A stretch of 64,000 nt of DNA from an uncultured Bacteroides sp. GTDB lineage: Bacteria; Bacteroidota; Bacteroidia; Bacteroidales; Bacteroidaceae. Numbering within the stretch: position 1 is the first letter of the stretch; each line of letters begins with the position of its first letter. The stretch spans positions 186,001-250,000 of the forward strand of contig CASFGA010000004.1 in NCBI GenBank assembly GCA_949294185.1. The letters are read 5' to 3'. The notes under the pieces were generated by a model. The model was not told the origin of the DNA. It ran no database searches and saw only the letters and a program-made list of their open reading frames with translations. The position numbers and the translations under genes were made by a program. Shown piece after piece: positions 55,881-64,000 of this stretch.

Positions 55881-57359
55881 ATGAAGTATGATGTAATTGT
55901 TATCGGAGGCGGTCTGGGCGGATTGGAATGTGCTCATATCCTTTCGCGTTCCGGCAAAAGCGTGCTGGTGCTTGAGAAAGGTGCTCAGCCGGGCGGATGT
56001 ATCCAAAGCTACAGGCGTGGCGGAATGTCATTTGATACAGGATTCCATTATGTGGGAGGCTTGGGCGAAGGCCAGTCTCTGCATGCTGCGTTCAAGTTAC
56101 TGGGCCTGCTTCGTCTTCCGTGGAAGCAACTCGACAGAGTGTTCGACCAAGTGACCGTCGGTAACCGTACTTTTTCTTTCTGTCAGGGATACGACGCTTT
56201 TGTTGAAGCGTTGGCGGCAGATTTTCCGGAAGAGCGTGAGGGACTGAAGAGCTATGCCAGTTTGTTGCGGACCGTGGAAGAACATCAGTTGGACGGACTG
56301 AACCCTTCTTTATCGGAAACTCTTTTCCCTGCCGGACTGTTTGAAAAGGGAGCTTATCAGTATCTGGAAGAAACTTTTCATAATGCGATGCTGATAAATG
56401 TACTTGGCGGAACTTCGCTGAAGATGGAGCTGTGCCGCGAGTCGCTGCCGCTGTTCACCTTCCTGCACGGGAACAGCAGTTTTATAGAAAGCAGCTGGCG
56501 GTTGAAAGGCGACGGCTCCCTGATTGCGGACTCGTTGGTAAACGACATTCGGGCTTATGGGGGAGAAGTGGTCTGCCATGCGGAAGTGCAGGAACTGATA
56601 GAGAAAGACGGGCGGTTGGTGCAGGCAATATGTGCGGACGGAACCGTCTATGAGGGGGATTTGTTTATAAGCGATGTTCATCCGGCTGTAACCTGCGGTT
56701 GGATAAGACAGAGCCAAAGGATGAGGAAGGCCTATCGCAATCGGATTTGCAACCTGGAGAACACGTTCGGGATGCTTACCGTTTCGCTGGTCATGAAGCC
56801 GCAAACGTTGAAGTATTTCAATTATAACCGATATGTTTACCGGCATCCCGATGTATGGACATTCTGGCAGGAGGGTGGTCCGGTAGGGGGAATCCTGATG
56901 ACTTGCCGGATGCCGGAAGACGGTGAATACACCCGGCAGGTGGATCTGCTTACTCCGATGGTGTGGGACGAGTGCGGACAATGGAGTGATACAAGGGTCG
57001 GCCGCCGCGGAGATGCCTATAAAGAGATGAAAGAGCGCCGTGCAGACGAGTGCATTGCACTGGCCGAAACGGTCGCTCCGGGCTTTCGGGAGATGGTGTC
57101 GGCACGCTATATCAGTACTCCGCTTACTTACCGCGACTATGTTTCTTCGCCTCACGGTTCGGCTTATGGCGTGAGGAAAGATTTCAGGAATCCGATGCAG
57201 ACCGTCCTTTCTCCGCGCACTCCGGTTCCCAACCTCTATCTTACCGGACAGAATCTGGTGCTGCACGGTCTGCATGGCGTGACGATGACTTCACTTTTCA
57301 CCTGTGCGGAGATTGTAGGGAAAGAGCGGATATGGAATATGCTGAAAGATGAAGCATAG
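55881..57359 (+). CDS. FAD-dependent oxidoreductase of the CrtI/RetSat type
   Basis: The 492-residue protein has an N-terminal dinucleotide fold (VIVIGGGLGGLECAHILSRSGKSVLVLEKG, residues 5-34), GGCIQSYRRGGMSFDTGFHYVGG as in phytoene desaturases and retinol saturases, and a C-terminal FAD motif PNLYLTGQNLVLHGLHGVTM. Such enzymes desaturate, saturate or isomerise conjugated chains. With no enoyl reductase gene nearby, it may act on double bonds left in the acyl chain. A carotenoid role is unlikely because no phytoene synthase is seen here. Confidence 0.85.
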   Translation: MKYDVIVIGGGLGGLECAHILSRSGKSVLVLEKGAQPGGCIQSYRRGGMSFDTGFHYVGGLGEGQSLHAAFKLLGLLRLPWKQLDRVFDQVTVGNRTFSFCQGYDAFVEALAADFPEEREGLKSYASLLRTVEEHQLDGLNPSLSETLFPAGLFEKGAYQYLEETFHNAMLINVLGGTSLKMELCRESLPLFTFLHGNSSFIESSWRLKGDGSLIADSLVNDIRAYGGEVVCHAEVQELIEKDGRLVQAICADGTVYEGDLFISDVHPAVTCGWIRQSQRMRKAYRNRICNLENTFGMLTVSLVMKPQTLKYFNYNRYVYRHPDVWTFWQEGGPVGGILMTCRMPEDGEYTRQVDLLTPMVWDECGQWSDTRVGRRGDAYKEMKERRADECIALAETVAPGFREMVSARYISTPLTYRDYVSSPHGSAYGVRKDFRNPMQTVLSPRTPVPNLYLTGQNLVLHGLHGVTMTSLFTCAEIVGKERIWNMLKDEA

Positions 57360-57397
57360 CTTGTGCTTCCATGTTCAGCATTTGCTCCGACAAAAAA

Positions 57398-57443
57398 ACG
57401 GTTTCATGCGGATGAAAGTTCGTTTCCGACCTTATGAAACCGT
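57398..57443 (+). terminator. Hairpin between the oxidoreductase and ketoreductase genes
   Basis: A 10-base outer stem (ACGGTTTCAT with ATGAAACCGT) encloses CGGA/TCCG pairing. There is no T tract, so it could be a partial terminator or a processing site within the cluster rather than its end. No promoter is seen between it and the next gene. Confidence 0.45.
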
Positions 57444-57492
57444 CCGATGATAAGGATATAATAAAAGAATCAAATCAATAAGAAAAAGAGAA

Positions 57493-58227
57493 ATGACAAT
57501 GAAATATGCATTGGTTACAGGCGGAAGCCGCGGCATAGGCCGTGCTGTCTGCGTGAGGCTTGCCCAATCCGGCTATCGGGTTATTATCAATTATGTCAGC
57601 AATGCGGAGGAAGCCCGGAAGACTCTTGAACTGGTGAGAGAAGCCGGGCAGGACGGCGAGGTTTTGCAGTTTGATGTGAGCGACCGACGGCAGACGACCG
57701 AGGCTCTTGAGGCGTGGGAAAGAAACCATCCCGAAGAATATATTGAGGTTTTGGTGAACAATGCCGGCATACGCCGCGACAATATCATGGCTTTGATGCC
57801 TGAAGAAGACTGGACACGGGTGGTCGACATCACGCTTAAGGGATTTTATAATGTTACACAGCCGCTGTTGCAGGCCATGATGTTTCACAAATTCGGGCGG
57901 ATAGTCAATCTGGCCAGCGTCAGCGGCATTAAAGGTATGCCCGGGCAGGCCAATTATTCGGCTGCCAAAGGGGGGCTTATTGCGGCCACCAAGGCATTGG
58001 CTCAGGAAGTAGCCCGCAAAAATGTGACGGTCAATGCGATTGCTCCCGGTTTTATCAAGACTGACATGGTGGAAGGACTTGACGAGGCCGCCTTGAAAAA
58101 GACGATTCCGGCCAACCGCTTCGGTACGCCGGAAGAAGTGGCGGAGCTTGTGGCCTTTTTGGCCTCGCCTCATGCCGGTTACATCACAGGCGATGTCATT
58201 TCAATCAACGGCGGGCTTTATACTTAA
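57493..58227 (+). CDS. 3-oxoacyl-ACP reductase (FabG-like SDR)
   Basis: The 244-residue short-chain dehydrogenase has TGGSRGIG at residues 9-16, NNAG at 89-92, and the catalytic S142, Y155 and K159. The usual tetrad asparagine near position 114 is threonine (VDITLKG). It probably reduces the 3-keto group made by the ketosynthase with NADPH. A C-terminal AGYITGDVISINGG segment is typical of FabG. Confidence 0.9.
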   Translation: MTMKYALVTGGSRGIGRAVCVRLAQSGYRVIINYVSNAEEARKTLELVREAGQDGEVLQFDVSDRRQTTEALEAWERNHPEEYIEVLVNNAGIRRDNIMALMPEEDWTRVVDITLKGFYNVTQPLLQAMMFHKFGRIVNLASVSGIKGMPGQANYSAAKGGLIAATKALAQEVARKNVTVNAIAPGFIKTDMVEGLDEAALKKTIPANRFGTPEEVAELVAFLASPHAGYITGDVISINGGLYT

Positions 58228-58251
58228 TCAGGAGAACAAAATCGGCTGAAG

Positions 58252-58686
58252 ATGGAAGAACTCAAGGATGTTTGCCGTGTACGGGTGAAATTCAGTGAGA
58301 TAGATTCGATGCGGAGGGTATGGCACGGCTCTTATGTCACGTATCTTGAAGACGGACGCGAGTCATTCGGACGGCATTATCCGGGCATAGGATATGCCGA
58401 CATGCAGCGTTCGGGCATTTATGCCCCTATCTATGACATTCATATAAAGTATTACGCTCCGCTTGCCATAAACGATGTGGCCGTTGTCCATACCTCTTAT
58501 GTCTACAGGTTGGGGGCAAGACTCGATTATCACTATAAGATATACCGGGAAAGCGATGGCGTATTGTGTGCCGAAGGAGAGACAGTCCAGCTTTTTATTG
58601 ATGCCGACGGCGGACTGATGGTAGACAAGCCGGACTATTACCGGGACTGGCAAGACAAGTATCTGCATCCGACTGAAAAACAGTAA
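58252..58686 (+). CDS. Acyl thioesterase (4HBT hotdog family)
   Basis: The 144-residue protein has the 4-hydroxybenzoyl-CoA thioesterase pattern: RVRVKFSEIDSMRRVWHGSYVTYLEDGRE, with D18 at the usual catalytic position. It would release or transfer the finished acyl chain from ACP or CoA. Similar thioesterases occur in aryl polyene clusters. It starts 24 bases after the ketoreductase and ends nine bases before the flippase-like gene. Confidence 0.87.
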   Translation: MEELKDVCRVRVKFSEIDSMRRVWHGSYVTYLEDGRESFGRHYPGIGYADMQRSGIYAPIYDIHIKYYAPLAINDVAVVHTSYVYRLGARLDYHYKIYRESDGVLCAEGETVQLFIDADGGLMVDKPDYYRDWQDKYLHPTEKQ

Positions 58687-58695
58687 TAACGTATT

Positions 58696-59745
58696 ATGAG
58701 AAAGTCTCTTAACAATATATTTTTCATTGTGGGCCTTGCGGCTGTCATCATCATGTTTTTCACGTTTGATGTCAGTTTTGCGGAGTTGTGGGGTTACATC
58801 ACGAAAGCCGGATACTGGCTGGCGGCCATTTTGGGGCTGTGGGGACTGCTGTATGTCATGAATGCCTGCACCTGGAGAGTTATCATAAAGGGAAGCGGGC
58901 CCTGCAAGATAGATTTTGCGAACCTGCTGAAACTTACCATTTCAGGATTCGCCCTCAATTATGCCACACCCGTAGGTCTGTTGGGCGGCGAACCTTACAA
59001 GATAATGGAAATGTCAAAATATATCGGAGTGCGGCGAGCCACCTCTTCTGTCGTGCTTTTTGCCATGATGCATATATTCAGCCATTTCTGGTTTTGGGTG
59101 ACAGGCATTGTTACATACCTTATACTTGCCGTAACAGGCGATCTTCCCCTCAATGCGGGTATGGGAGTCATACTGTTTCTCACCGCTCTCTTCTGCTGGG
59201 GTGGCATCTATCTCTTCGTAAAAGGCTATAAGAACGGCATGGTGGTAAGGTTGATACATTTTATTGCCAAGCTGCCGGGACTGCATAATTGGGGGAAACG
59301 TTTCGAAGCGAACCATCTGGCCGATCTTCAGAAGATAGACGAACAGATTTCTGAACTGCAGGGACAGAACAAGCGTTCGTTCTTCGGAAGTTTTTTTCTG
59401 GAATATGTCGGACGGCTCCTGCAAAGTTTCGAGATTTTTTTCATGTTGCTGCTGTTTGACATCAATGGCGGAGGAGGCGTTGACGGTTATATACTGACTT
59501 TTCTGCACTCTTTTCTGATACTTGCCTTCACTTCACTCTTTGCGAATCTCCTTGGCTTCATGCCGTTGCAATTGGGCGGACGGGAAGGAGGATTCGCCAT
59601 GTCTGTCGCTCAGATGGGCATGACAGGAGATGTGGGTATGTTTGTCAGCATTATCTGTAGGGTGCGCGAACTGTTTTGGACTTCCATCGGCCTGTTTCTG
59701 ATGAAGGTAGGCGGACAAAAGCATAGTGAAGAACAAAATTTATAA
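58696..59745 (+). CDS. Flippase-like membrane protein (LPG synthase TM domain / UPF0104)
   Basis: The 349-residue protein has about eight helices and the family landmarks NYATPVGLLGGEPYKI (about 87-102) and LQLGGREGGFAMSV (about 290-305). This is the membrane part of lysylphosphatidylglycerol synthases, which flip charged lipids. The aminoacyl-transferase domain is absent. It ends four bases before the CDP-alcohol transferase, and a shared role in moving or assembling a lipid is inferred. Confidence 0.85.
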   Translation: MRKSLNNIFFIVGLAAVIIMFFTFDVSFAELWGYITKAGYWLAAILGLWGLLYVMNACTWRVIIKGSGPCKIDFANLLKLTISGFALNYATPVGLLGGEPYKIMEMSKYIGVRRATSSVVLFAMMHIFSHFWFWVTGIVTYLILAVTGDLPLNAGMGVILFLTALFCWGGIYLFVKGYKNGMVVRLIHFIAKLPGLHNWGKRFEANHLADLQKIDEQISELQGQNKRSFFGSFFLEYVGRLLQSFEIFFMLLLFDINGGGGVDGYILTFLHSFLILAFTSLFANLLGFMPLQLGGREGGFAMSVAQMGMTGDVGMFVSIICRVRELFWTSIGLFLMKVGGQKHSEEQNL

Positions 59746-59749
59746 AGAT

Positions 59750-60733
59750 ATGGCAAAAACAGACATTGAATCAACGTATAAATCAACCGATACCGAAGAA
59801 TGGCTTGACAGGGTCTGGACACGTCCCATCGGCTATTGGTGGGCTCTTTTGTTCCGTCGTTTGGGCGTTCATCCCAATACCGTGACCGTATTGTCTATGA
59901 TTATCGGAGCCGGATCTGCTTTCTTTTTCGCGCATGGCTCTTACTGCACGGAAGGTTGGTATGGATTGTGGATGAATATCATAGCGGTGCTGCTGTTGGC
60001 GTGGGCTAACTTTTATGACAGTGCCGACGGACAACTGGCCCGTATGACAGGGCAGAAGACCCGCCTCGGACGCATTCTCGACGGGGCGGCAAGTGAAGTA
60101 TGGTTCATTCCCATTTATATAGCTCTGGTATACCGGTTCTATATCCATCACGGTCTGGAGTTTCAGCTCATAGGTCTTGAGGATAATGCACAGAACGCTT
60201 GGATTGTTACCTTATTGCTGTTTGTCATGGTGTTATACTCAGGCTTTGTCTGTCATAGCCATCAGTGCGGCATCGCGGATTATTACCGGCAGATTCATCT
60301 TTACTTTTTGAAAGGAGAGGCAGGCAGCGAGCTGGACACCTCCCTTCAGCAGCAGAAAATTTACGAACAGACTCCATGGAAGGGGAACATCCTTTGGAAG
60401 CTGTTTTTGAAAAACTATATAGGTTATACGAGAAGGCAGGAAAAGCAGACACCCAACTTTCAGAATCTGATGAAGAAGCTTCGCGAAAAATATGGGGATA
60501 CGGAGAATATTCCGCAAGATTTCCGGGCAAAATTCCGTATGCATTCCTTGCCGATGATGAAATGGACGAATATCCTTACGTTTAATACACGCGCCATCGT
60601 GCTTTACACGACCTGTCTGATTGATTTGCCTTGGGTATATTTTTTCTTCGAGGTCTTCATAATGACAGCAATCTGCCGCTATATGCGTTTCCGGCATGAG
60701 CGGTTCTGTAAAGACCTGTGCAGTCAGTTGTGA
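59750..60733 (+). CDS. CDP-alcohol phosphatidyltransferase with altered last motif residue
   Basis: This integral membrane enzyme transfers a phosphatidyl or phospho-alcohol group from a CDP-linked donor. I start at ATG 59750 (327 residues); the frame extends to a GTG at 59726 inside the flippase gene. The family motif reads D90-x2-D93-G-x2-A97-R98-x8-G107-x3-D111-x3-S115: the fourth aspartate, proposed as the catalytic base, is serine, with E116 next to it. About six helices follow the motif region. The basic C-terminal loop (about 200-270) is longer than in small PgsA-type members. The alcohol and lipid substrates are unknown. Confidence 0.85.
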   Translation: MAKTDIESTYKSTDTEEWLDRVWTRPIGYWWALLFRRLGVHPNTVTVLSMIIGAGSAFFFAHGSYCTEGWYGLWMNIIAVLLLAWANFYDSADGQLARMTGQKTRLGRILDGAASEVWFIPIYIALVYRFYIHHGLEFQLIGLEDNAQNAWIVTLLLFVMVLYSGFVCHSHQCGIADYYRQIHLYFLKGEAGSELDTSLQQQKIYEQTPWKGNILWKLFLKNYIGYTRRQEKQTPNFQNLMKKLREKYGDTENIPQDFRAKFRMHSLPMMKWTNILTFNTRAIVLYTTCLIDLPWVYFFFEVFIMTAICRYMRFRHERFCKDLCSQL

Positions 60734-60758
60734 TATATGTGGTAAAAAACTTTTTTGA

Positions 60759-63314
60759 ATGGGAAAGAAAATTCTTTTCATACTGTCAGTCTTGTTCGCT
60801 TGCTGCGGTGTCAGTGGACAGAATACCTTGATAAAGGGTGTGGTCACCGATTCGTTGACGGGCGAAGCACTGCCTTATGCTTCTCTTTTACTGAAGGGAA
60901 CATCCGTTGGGACAATAACAAACGAGACGGGGAAGTTTTCGTTGTCGACTTCTGCCCGGTCTGAAATTCTGGAAGTGTCTTACTTGGGCTATGATACCAA
61001 AGACATCAAAATTGTTTCCGGAAAGACAAACGACCTGAAAATACAGTTGGTTCCTACGGGAATCGCCTTGAATGAGGTGATTGTCAAGCCTAAAAAAGAA
61101 AGATACAGCAAGAAAGAAAATCCTGCCGTCATATTCGTAAGGAAAGTAATCGAGGCACGAAATGAGAACGACCCTCATAATCATGATTATTTCCAATACG
61201 ACCGCTATGAAAGGATGGTTTTTGCCATGAATGACTACAAGCCGAAAGCCAAGAAAGACGGCAAGCCCGGAAAGTTTGACTTCCTTTCCGATTTTGTCGA
61301 TACGCTTGAAATCGGTACGACAATCCTGCCCATCTCGGAAAAGGAAAAGATAGAAACCGTGTTCTTCCGTAAAGATCCGGAGTCGGAGAAACGTATCGTG
61401 AAGGGGAACAAGTCGGCCGGTGTGGATGAGGTCTTCTCACGCGACGGAATCCAACAGTTTCTGAACGAAGCTTTCAAGGAGGTTGACATCTTCAAGAACA
61501 ATATCCCTTTGTTTTTGCAGCGGTTTGTCAGCCCGCTTTCCACGATAGGCCCTAATTTCTATAAATATTATCTGCTGGATACGCTTGAGGTAAACGGGAA
61601 GAAGTCGGTGGACTTGGGATTCGTTCCCTTCAATTCCGAGTCGTTTGGCTTTACCGGACATTTGTATGTGGCACTGGACTCTACTTTTTTTGTCAACAAA
61701 GTGATTCTGAATGTCCCTAAGGATATAAACCTTAATTTCGTATCCCAAATGACGATAGAACAGACCTTTCAAAGGACATCAAACAATACGCGCGTCATAA
61801 CCAAGGACGATATCCGGGTAAACTTCAAGCTGAGCGAGAAGTCGAAAGGGATGTACGCTCAGCGGCTGAATATATACAGCAATTATGCTTTTGGCAAGCC
61901 GGAAGGGGAGTATGCGCAAATCTTCGAAGAAAGCGCGCCTATTCTGACATTGGAAGATACTTACAGGAGGTCTGACAGTTACTGGGCGGAAAACAGACCT
62001 GAAAGCGCCCGGAAAAAGAACCCCAATTCGGTGGAGAAGCTGATGACAAAGCTACGTTCCGTCCCGGTCTTTTATATTACCGAAAAGGTGGTGTCGACTT
62101 TGGTGTCCGGATATATTCCTACAAACAAGAATCCGGAGAAAAACAAGTTCGATCTCGGTCCGATGAACAGTACCATCAACGGAAACGCTATTGAGGGTGC
62201 GCGTTTCAGAATAGGAGGGGGAACTACGCCGGTATTCAATAAAAACTGGTTTTTCGAAGGATATGCGGCATACGGCACCCGTGACAAAAAGATGAAGTAT
62301 GATGCATTGGTGGAATATTCATTTAACGACCGGAAGGATTTCCGTCTGGAATTTCCGATACATTCACTTCGGTTTGAGTATATGTACGACATCAACAAGT
62401 TGGGACAAAACTACATGTATACCAGTAAAGACAATATAATGTTGGCAATCAAGCGTCAGAAAGACACTCGCGCCACTTATCTGAGAAAGGCGGAACTGAC
62501 ATACACCCGCGAGTATTATAACGGAATCTCATACGGTGCTGTCGTTCGCAACACACGAGAGTATGCCACGCCGTATGCGGTCTTTGACCGTATCGGTTCT
62601 GACGGTTACATCACTTCCGTCGGCAGTTATGACATGACGGCTTTGGAGCTTAAATTCAGGTACGGCAAGGATGAAAAATTCTATCAGACCCGTACCCAGC
62701 GTGTGCCTATCACGTATGATGCCCTGATTTTCAATCTGACACACGTGATGGCAAAAAAGGGACTGTTGGGGGCGGACTATAATTATCAGCGTACGGACAT
62801 CGGCATTCAGAAGCGCTTCTGGTTTTCCGCCTTCGGTTATGTCGACTTGATAACAAAGGCGGGAAAGGTGTGGACGAAGGTTCCGTACCCGCTTCTGATA
62901 TTACCGAACGCGAATCTGACCTATACGATTCAGCCGGAAGCCTATACGAATATGAATGCGATAGAATTTATCAATGATGAATACATGTCGTGGGATATAA
63001 CCTACTACATGAACGGAAACTTGTTCAACCGCATTCCCTTGTTGAAAAAACTGAAATGGAGGGAGGTTTTTTGTTTCAGAGGCTTATGGGGACATCTTAC
63101 GGACAAGAACAATCCGGCAAAGAACGGGGACGGTCTGTTTGTTTTCCCGAAGAATTCTTACACGATGGGCAAGGCTCCCTATATGGAGGTAAGTGCCGGA
63201 ATAGAGAATATATTCAAGTTCCTGCGTCTTGATTATGTATGGCGTCTGAATTACCGCAATCATCCCGGCATCCAGACTAAAGGAGTCCGCTGCACGATGC
63301 GGTTGTCATTTTAA
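60759..63314 (+). CDS. DUF5686 / carboxypeptidase-regulatory-like outer-membrane protein
   Basis: The 851-residue protein has a signal peptide (MGKKILFILSVLFACCGVSG). Residues 24-100 form a CarboxypepD_reg-like beta sandwich (IKGVVTDSLTGEALPYASLLLKGTSVGTITNETGKFSLS), as at the start of many Bacteroidota outer-membrane proteins. The rest matches DUF5686, with many alternating aromatic strands and a final GVRCTMRLSF, which suggests an outer-membrane beta-barrel. No TonB box or plug domain is obvious. It follows the transferase by 25 bases and could handle the lipid product at the outer membrane (inference). Confidence 0.85.
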   Translation: MGKKILFILSVLFACCGVSGQNTLIKGVVTDSLTGEALPYASLLLKGTSVGTITNETGKFSLSTSARSEILEVSYLGYDTKDIKIVSGKTNDLKIQLVPTGIALNEVIVKPKKERYSKKENPAVIFVRKVIEARNENDPHNHDYFQYDRYERMVFAMNDYKPKAKKDGKPGKFDFLSDFVDTLEIGTTILPISEKEKIETVFFRKDPESEKRIVKGNKSAGVDEVFSRDGIQQFLNEAFKEVDIFKNNIPLFLQRFVSPLSTIGPNFYKYYLLDTLEVNGKKSVDLGFVPFNSESFGFTGHLYVALDSTFFVNKVILNVPKDINLNFVSQMTIEQTFQRTSNNTRVITKDDIRVNFKLSEKSKGMYAQRLNIYSNYAFGKPEGEYAQIFEESAPILTLEDTYRRSDSYWAENRPESARKKNPNSVEKLMTKLRSVPVFYITEKVVSTLVSGYIPTNKNPEKNKFDLGPMNSTINGNAIEGARFRIGGGTTPVFNKNWFFEGYAAYGTRDKKMKYDALVEYSFNDRKDFRLEFPIHSLRFEYMYDINKLGQNYMYTSKDNIMLAIKRQKDTRATYLRKAELTYTREYYNGISYGAVVRNTREYATPYAVFDRIGSDGYITSVGSYDMTALELKFRYGKDEKFYQTRTQRVPITYDALIFNLTHVMAKKGLLGADYNYQRTDIGIQKRFWFSAFGYVDLITKAGKVWTKVPYPLLILPNANLTYTIQPEAYTNMNAIEFINDEYMSWDITYYMNGNLFNRIPLLKKLKWREVFCFRGLWGHLTDKNNPAKNGDGLFVFPKNSYTMGKAPYMEVSAGIENIFKFLRLDYVWRLNYRNHPGIQTKGVRCTMRLSF

Positions 63315-63357
63315 GCAGATTTATTCATATTCTGACATGCTTATTTCATAAATTCTC

Positions 63358-63365
63358 TAACTTTG
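63358..63365 (+). promoter_or_regulatory. Promoter -7 element for the last gene
   Basis: TAACTTTG lies 23 bases before the ATG at 63389. The -33 element is weak. It suggests that the peptidase gene is not part of the lipid-cluster transcript. Confidence 0.5.
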
Positions 63366-63388
63366 TAGCAAAAAGAACGGAGAATATT

Positions 63389-64000
63389 ATGAAAAGAGAT
63401 TTATTGTTGGCATGTGCTTTGTGCGGAGGGCTGTTGGCCAATGCGGAGCACATTGATGTAACTTCGCTTAGGTATTCAGGCCCGTATGTGCTTCAAAGGC
63501 CTTTTATGGTAGACAGTACTGATGTCGATGCTGAAGAGTGGGTGGCAAAGGATTGGCTGGATACGCCACTTTCCCTGTCGCAGGTTTTCCAAACGGGCGG
63601 AGACTCTGACGGAATTTCATTGTCTTCAGACGAAGGTAATGATTCGTATGCTTTACATCTTTTGGGCTTTGTATTGGAAAACACGCATTACGGTGAAGCG
63701 GAGCTGAAGGTAAAGGGGACAGACGCTTTCCTGCTCTATGTAGACGGTGTGCAGACCAAGGATATGAAGCTGAAGTTGGAACCGGCCACTCATCAGATTG
63801 TAGTGAAATATCTTTCCGTTCCGGGGGAACAGGTTCGTCCGACCGTGAGTCTGGAAACATCTCAAGACGGCATATTCAGCTTGAGGCAGGATGAAGGCAG
63901 GATGTTTACGCTGAGCGATGTGCTGCACGGCACACGCTTTACCGGAGTAGAGCTTTCGGCTGACGGACAATACCTGATGACAGCTTATCAGACCGGACTG
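63389..64000 (+). CDS. Probable S9-family (DPP IV/prolyl oligopeptidase-like) peptidase, 5' part only
   Basis: An open frame runs from ATG 63389 to the window edge, 204 codons without a stop. It begins with a signal peptide (MKRDLLLACALCGGLLANA). The visible part is beta-rich. FTLSDVLHGTRFTGVELSADGQYLMTAYQ near its end resembles the start of the beta-propeller in Bacteroidota S9 peptidases. The catalytic domain would lie beyond the window, so the assignment is tentative. Confidence 0.6.
   Translation, partial: MKRDLLLACALCGGLLANAEHIDVTSLRYSGPYVLQRPFMVDSTDVDAEEWVAKDWLDTPLSLSQVFQTGGDSDGISLSSDEGNDSYALHLLGFVLENTHYGEAELKVKGTDAFLLYVDGVQTKDMKLKLEPATHQIVVKYLSVPGEQVRPTVSLETSQDGIFSLRQDEGRMFTLSDVLHGTRFTGVELSADGQYLMTAYQTGL

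Noticed and set aside
56310..57275. A 321-codon minus-strand frame opposite the FAD oxidoreductase
   Set aside because: The plus strand carries both FAD motifs. The minus frame has no recognisable domain or start signal.
52402..60733. Calling the lipid cluster an aryl polyene cluster
   Set aside because: Several components match, but the aromatic starter ammonia-lyase or ligase, chain-length factor, glycosyltransferase-acyltransferase and MMPL exporter are absent, and CDP-alcohol and flippase genes are not part of that type.

Overview
The window reads as a chromosomal segment of a Bacteroidota bacterium of the order Bacteroidales, probably close to Bacteroides, Parabacteroides or Tannerella. 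I judge this from serine palmitoyltransferase, a complete Bat (aerotolerance) operon, the small DUF4295 protein after L28-L33, a FimB/Mfa2-like lipoprotein, a DUF5686 protein, and many promoters of the Bacteroides type (TTTG, about 20 bases, TAnnTTTG). The genus is a guess. I see no phage, insertion sequence, integrase or CRISPR array. Genes are densely packed, often with ATGA stop/start overlaps.

Layout. 1-5.7 kb: a thioredoxin-fold protein, then a minus-strand operon lon-tgt-lptG/F. 5.8-10.8 kb: a TrmN6-like methyltransferase, a lipid kinase divergent from serine palmitoyltransferase, a HAD phosphatase and an MgtC-like protein. 10.9-17.7 kb: map-tsaD-pncC, rpmB-rpmG-DUF4295, ftsY-rimO, and two HU-type genes, the second fused through a membrane helix to LysM. 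18.0-27.5 kb: the Bat operon (MoxR, DUF58, a membrane protein, BatA-BatE), then a PAP2 phosphatase and a small HTH protein. 27.6-33.2 kb: universal stress protein, trmD, ligA, dapA and three identical tRNA-Arg(ACG) genes spaced exactly 108 bases apart. 33.3-43.5 kb: a patatin/beta-barrel protein, htpG, clpC and gyrA. 43.5-52.2 kb: a TPR protein, tpx, a serine hydrolase, engB, a sodium/solute symporter, recR, small membrane and acetyltransferase genes, YqgE and a FimB-like lipoprotein.

52.4-63.3 kb is the most interesting region. It is a same-strand run: GNAT acyltransferase, ketosynthase, acyl carrier protein, two unlike hotdog dehydratase-type proteins, a CrtI/RetSat-like FAD oxidoreductase, ketoreductase, thioesterase, a flippase-like membrane protein, a CDP-alcohol phosphatidyltransferase with an altered last motif residue, and a DUF5686 outer-membrane protein. 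It holds what is needed for iterative acyl-chain extension with keto-reduction and dehydration but no enoyl reductase, followed by lipid assembly genes. I infer a dedicated unsaturated or otherwise modified acyl chain placed on a membrane lipid; the product is unknown. The window ends inside a probable S9 peptidase gene.

Other observations: Tgt lacks the three zinc cysteines of the family, a lipid kinase shares a divergent promoter region with sphingolipid synthesis, and the HU-TM-LysM protein could bridge nucleoid and cell wall. Start codons were reassigned where an internal ATG agrees better with family length, a promoter or an overlap.
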